Shown here: positions 33,399-33,784 of the stretch, piece after piece
How positions within the stretch are numbered: the first letter of the stretch is position 1
Layout of the letters: each line of letters begins with the position of its first letter
Source of the DNA: Deltaproteobacteria bacterium
Lineage (GTDB): Bacteria; Myxococcota_A; UBA9042; PHBI01
Direction: 5' to 3'
Assembly: GCA_016792665.1 (NCBI GenBank)
Contig: JAEUKJ010000156.1
Span: 1-33,784, forward strand
DNA: 33,784 nt
Notes under the pieces: generated by a model
Seen by the model: only the letters and a program-made list of their open reading frames with translations
Told to the model about the DNA's origin: nothing
Databases searched by the model: none
Position numbers and translations under genes: made by a program

Positions 33399-33784
33399 AT
33401 GCAGAACGTCATCGCGCCTGTCACACCATGCCTCATCGCTGGTCTGCTCTTTGGGGGGTTGGGTTGTTTCCCTGACGCGCCCGCCAGGGACGCCACGGAC
33501 GAAACCAGCGGCTCGGACGACCATGACAGCGCAGAGCAGGATGCTTTGGATTCGGCGGACACGCAGGATCTGAGTGACACCGCTGCTTGCAGTCTGAGCG
33601 TGCCATGCAGGGCGTCTTCCCCCTGCATGATCGCGAACTGCGAACTAGGGACCTGCGTCGAGACCCCAAAGGAATGTCTGCCCCTCGACGATTGCCACGA
33701 TGCCGGAGTCTGCACAGCGGATGGCAATTGTACGAACCCGGTGAAAGCGGCGGGAGCAAGCTGCGACGACGGCGTCCGATGCAC
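33399..33784 (+). CDS. Cys-rich lipoprotein, 3' end outside window
   Basis: The first 128 codons are visible and the frame stays open to the right edge. The ATG at 33399 has GGGGA upstream. The N-terminus is a signal (PCLIAGLLFGGLGCFPD) with a possible but imperfect lipobox Cys at residue 23 (Gly at -3). An Asp/Thr/Ser-rich linker follows (DETSGSDDHDSAEQD), and then Cys-rich sequence (CSLSVPCRASSPCMIANCE, CLPLDDCHDAGVCTADG) of the same general kind as in the giant neighbour. The layout repeats signal, acidic linker and Cys modules, so it is probably a paralogous surface lipoprotein. Whether the MopE-like, beta-helix and Gly-rich parts follow cannot be seen. Confidence 0.8.
   Translation, partial: MQNVIAPVTPCLIAGLLFGGLGCFPDAPARDATDETSGSDDHDSAEQDALDSADTQDLSDTAACSLSVPCRASSPCMIANCELGTCVETPKECLPLDDCHDAGVCTADGNCTNPVKAAGASCDDGVRC

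Overview
The window is GC-rich, tightly packed bacterial chromosome. Its gene content points to Myxococcota (the former Deltaproteobacteria, myxobacterial side). It carries an AgmX/PglI-type C-terminal domain, a CarD/CdnL-like domain, a Hanks-type Ser/Thr kinase, an ECF sigma/anti-sigma pair, several lipoproteins, and giant Cys-rich proteins with MopE-type Asp/Cys metal-binding motifs. I assign no species. I see no rRNA, tRNA, CRISPR array, insertion sequence or phage gene.

Layout. Positions 1-1448 (-) hold an mmsA gene whose 3' end lies outside the window. Positions 1764-3135 (+) hold an ECF sigma factor and a membrane anti-sigma-like protein that overlap by 17 bases. A LysR regulator (-) at 3139-4044 stands back to back with a membrane GGDEF-EAL protein (+) at 4110-6251. 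The tail of the GGDEF-EAL gene runs antisense into ddaH. A minus-strand unit at 14940-6078 reads tamA, tamB, a small secreted barrel-like protein, then ddaH. Positions 15045-18092 (+) hold a small Lys/Glu-rich protein, a signal-peptide-bearing protein with a C-terminal CarD/CdnL-like domain, and a lipoprotein of unknown function. Positions 18111-19883 (-) hold phhA and a DUF4336-like protein. Positions 19984-22923 (+) hold a small Ser/Thr kinase with an N-terminal zinc ribbon and an AgmX-type envelope protein. A complex inverted-repeat element lies at 22924-23137, between convergent genes. Positions 23158-26850 (-) hold four poorly characterised envelope or unknown genes. Positions 27002-27601 (+) hold a BON-LysM protein. 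Positions 27720-33329 (+) hold a 1869-residue modular lipoprotein, followed by the start of a second Cys-rich lipoprotein that is cut by the window edge.

How it fits together. Most of the window concerns the cell envelope: barrel assembly (TamA/TamB), lipoproteins, a motility- or TonB-like protein, and envelope-stress type signalling (ECF sigma, c-di-GMP, kinase). A few catabolic enzymes are interspersed: MMSDH for valine/thymine/inositol, PhhA for phenylalanine, and DDAH for methylarginine. The least ordinary items are the CarD-like domain behind an export signal, a TamA with a perfect lipobox, the nested inverted repeat, and the giant lipoprotein with four tandem ~130-residue Cys-rich units. 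All assignments come from reading motifs by eye; no database search was run.
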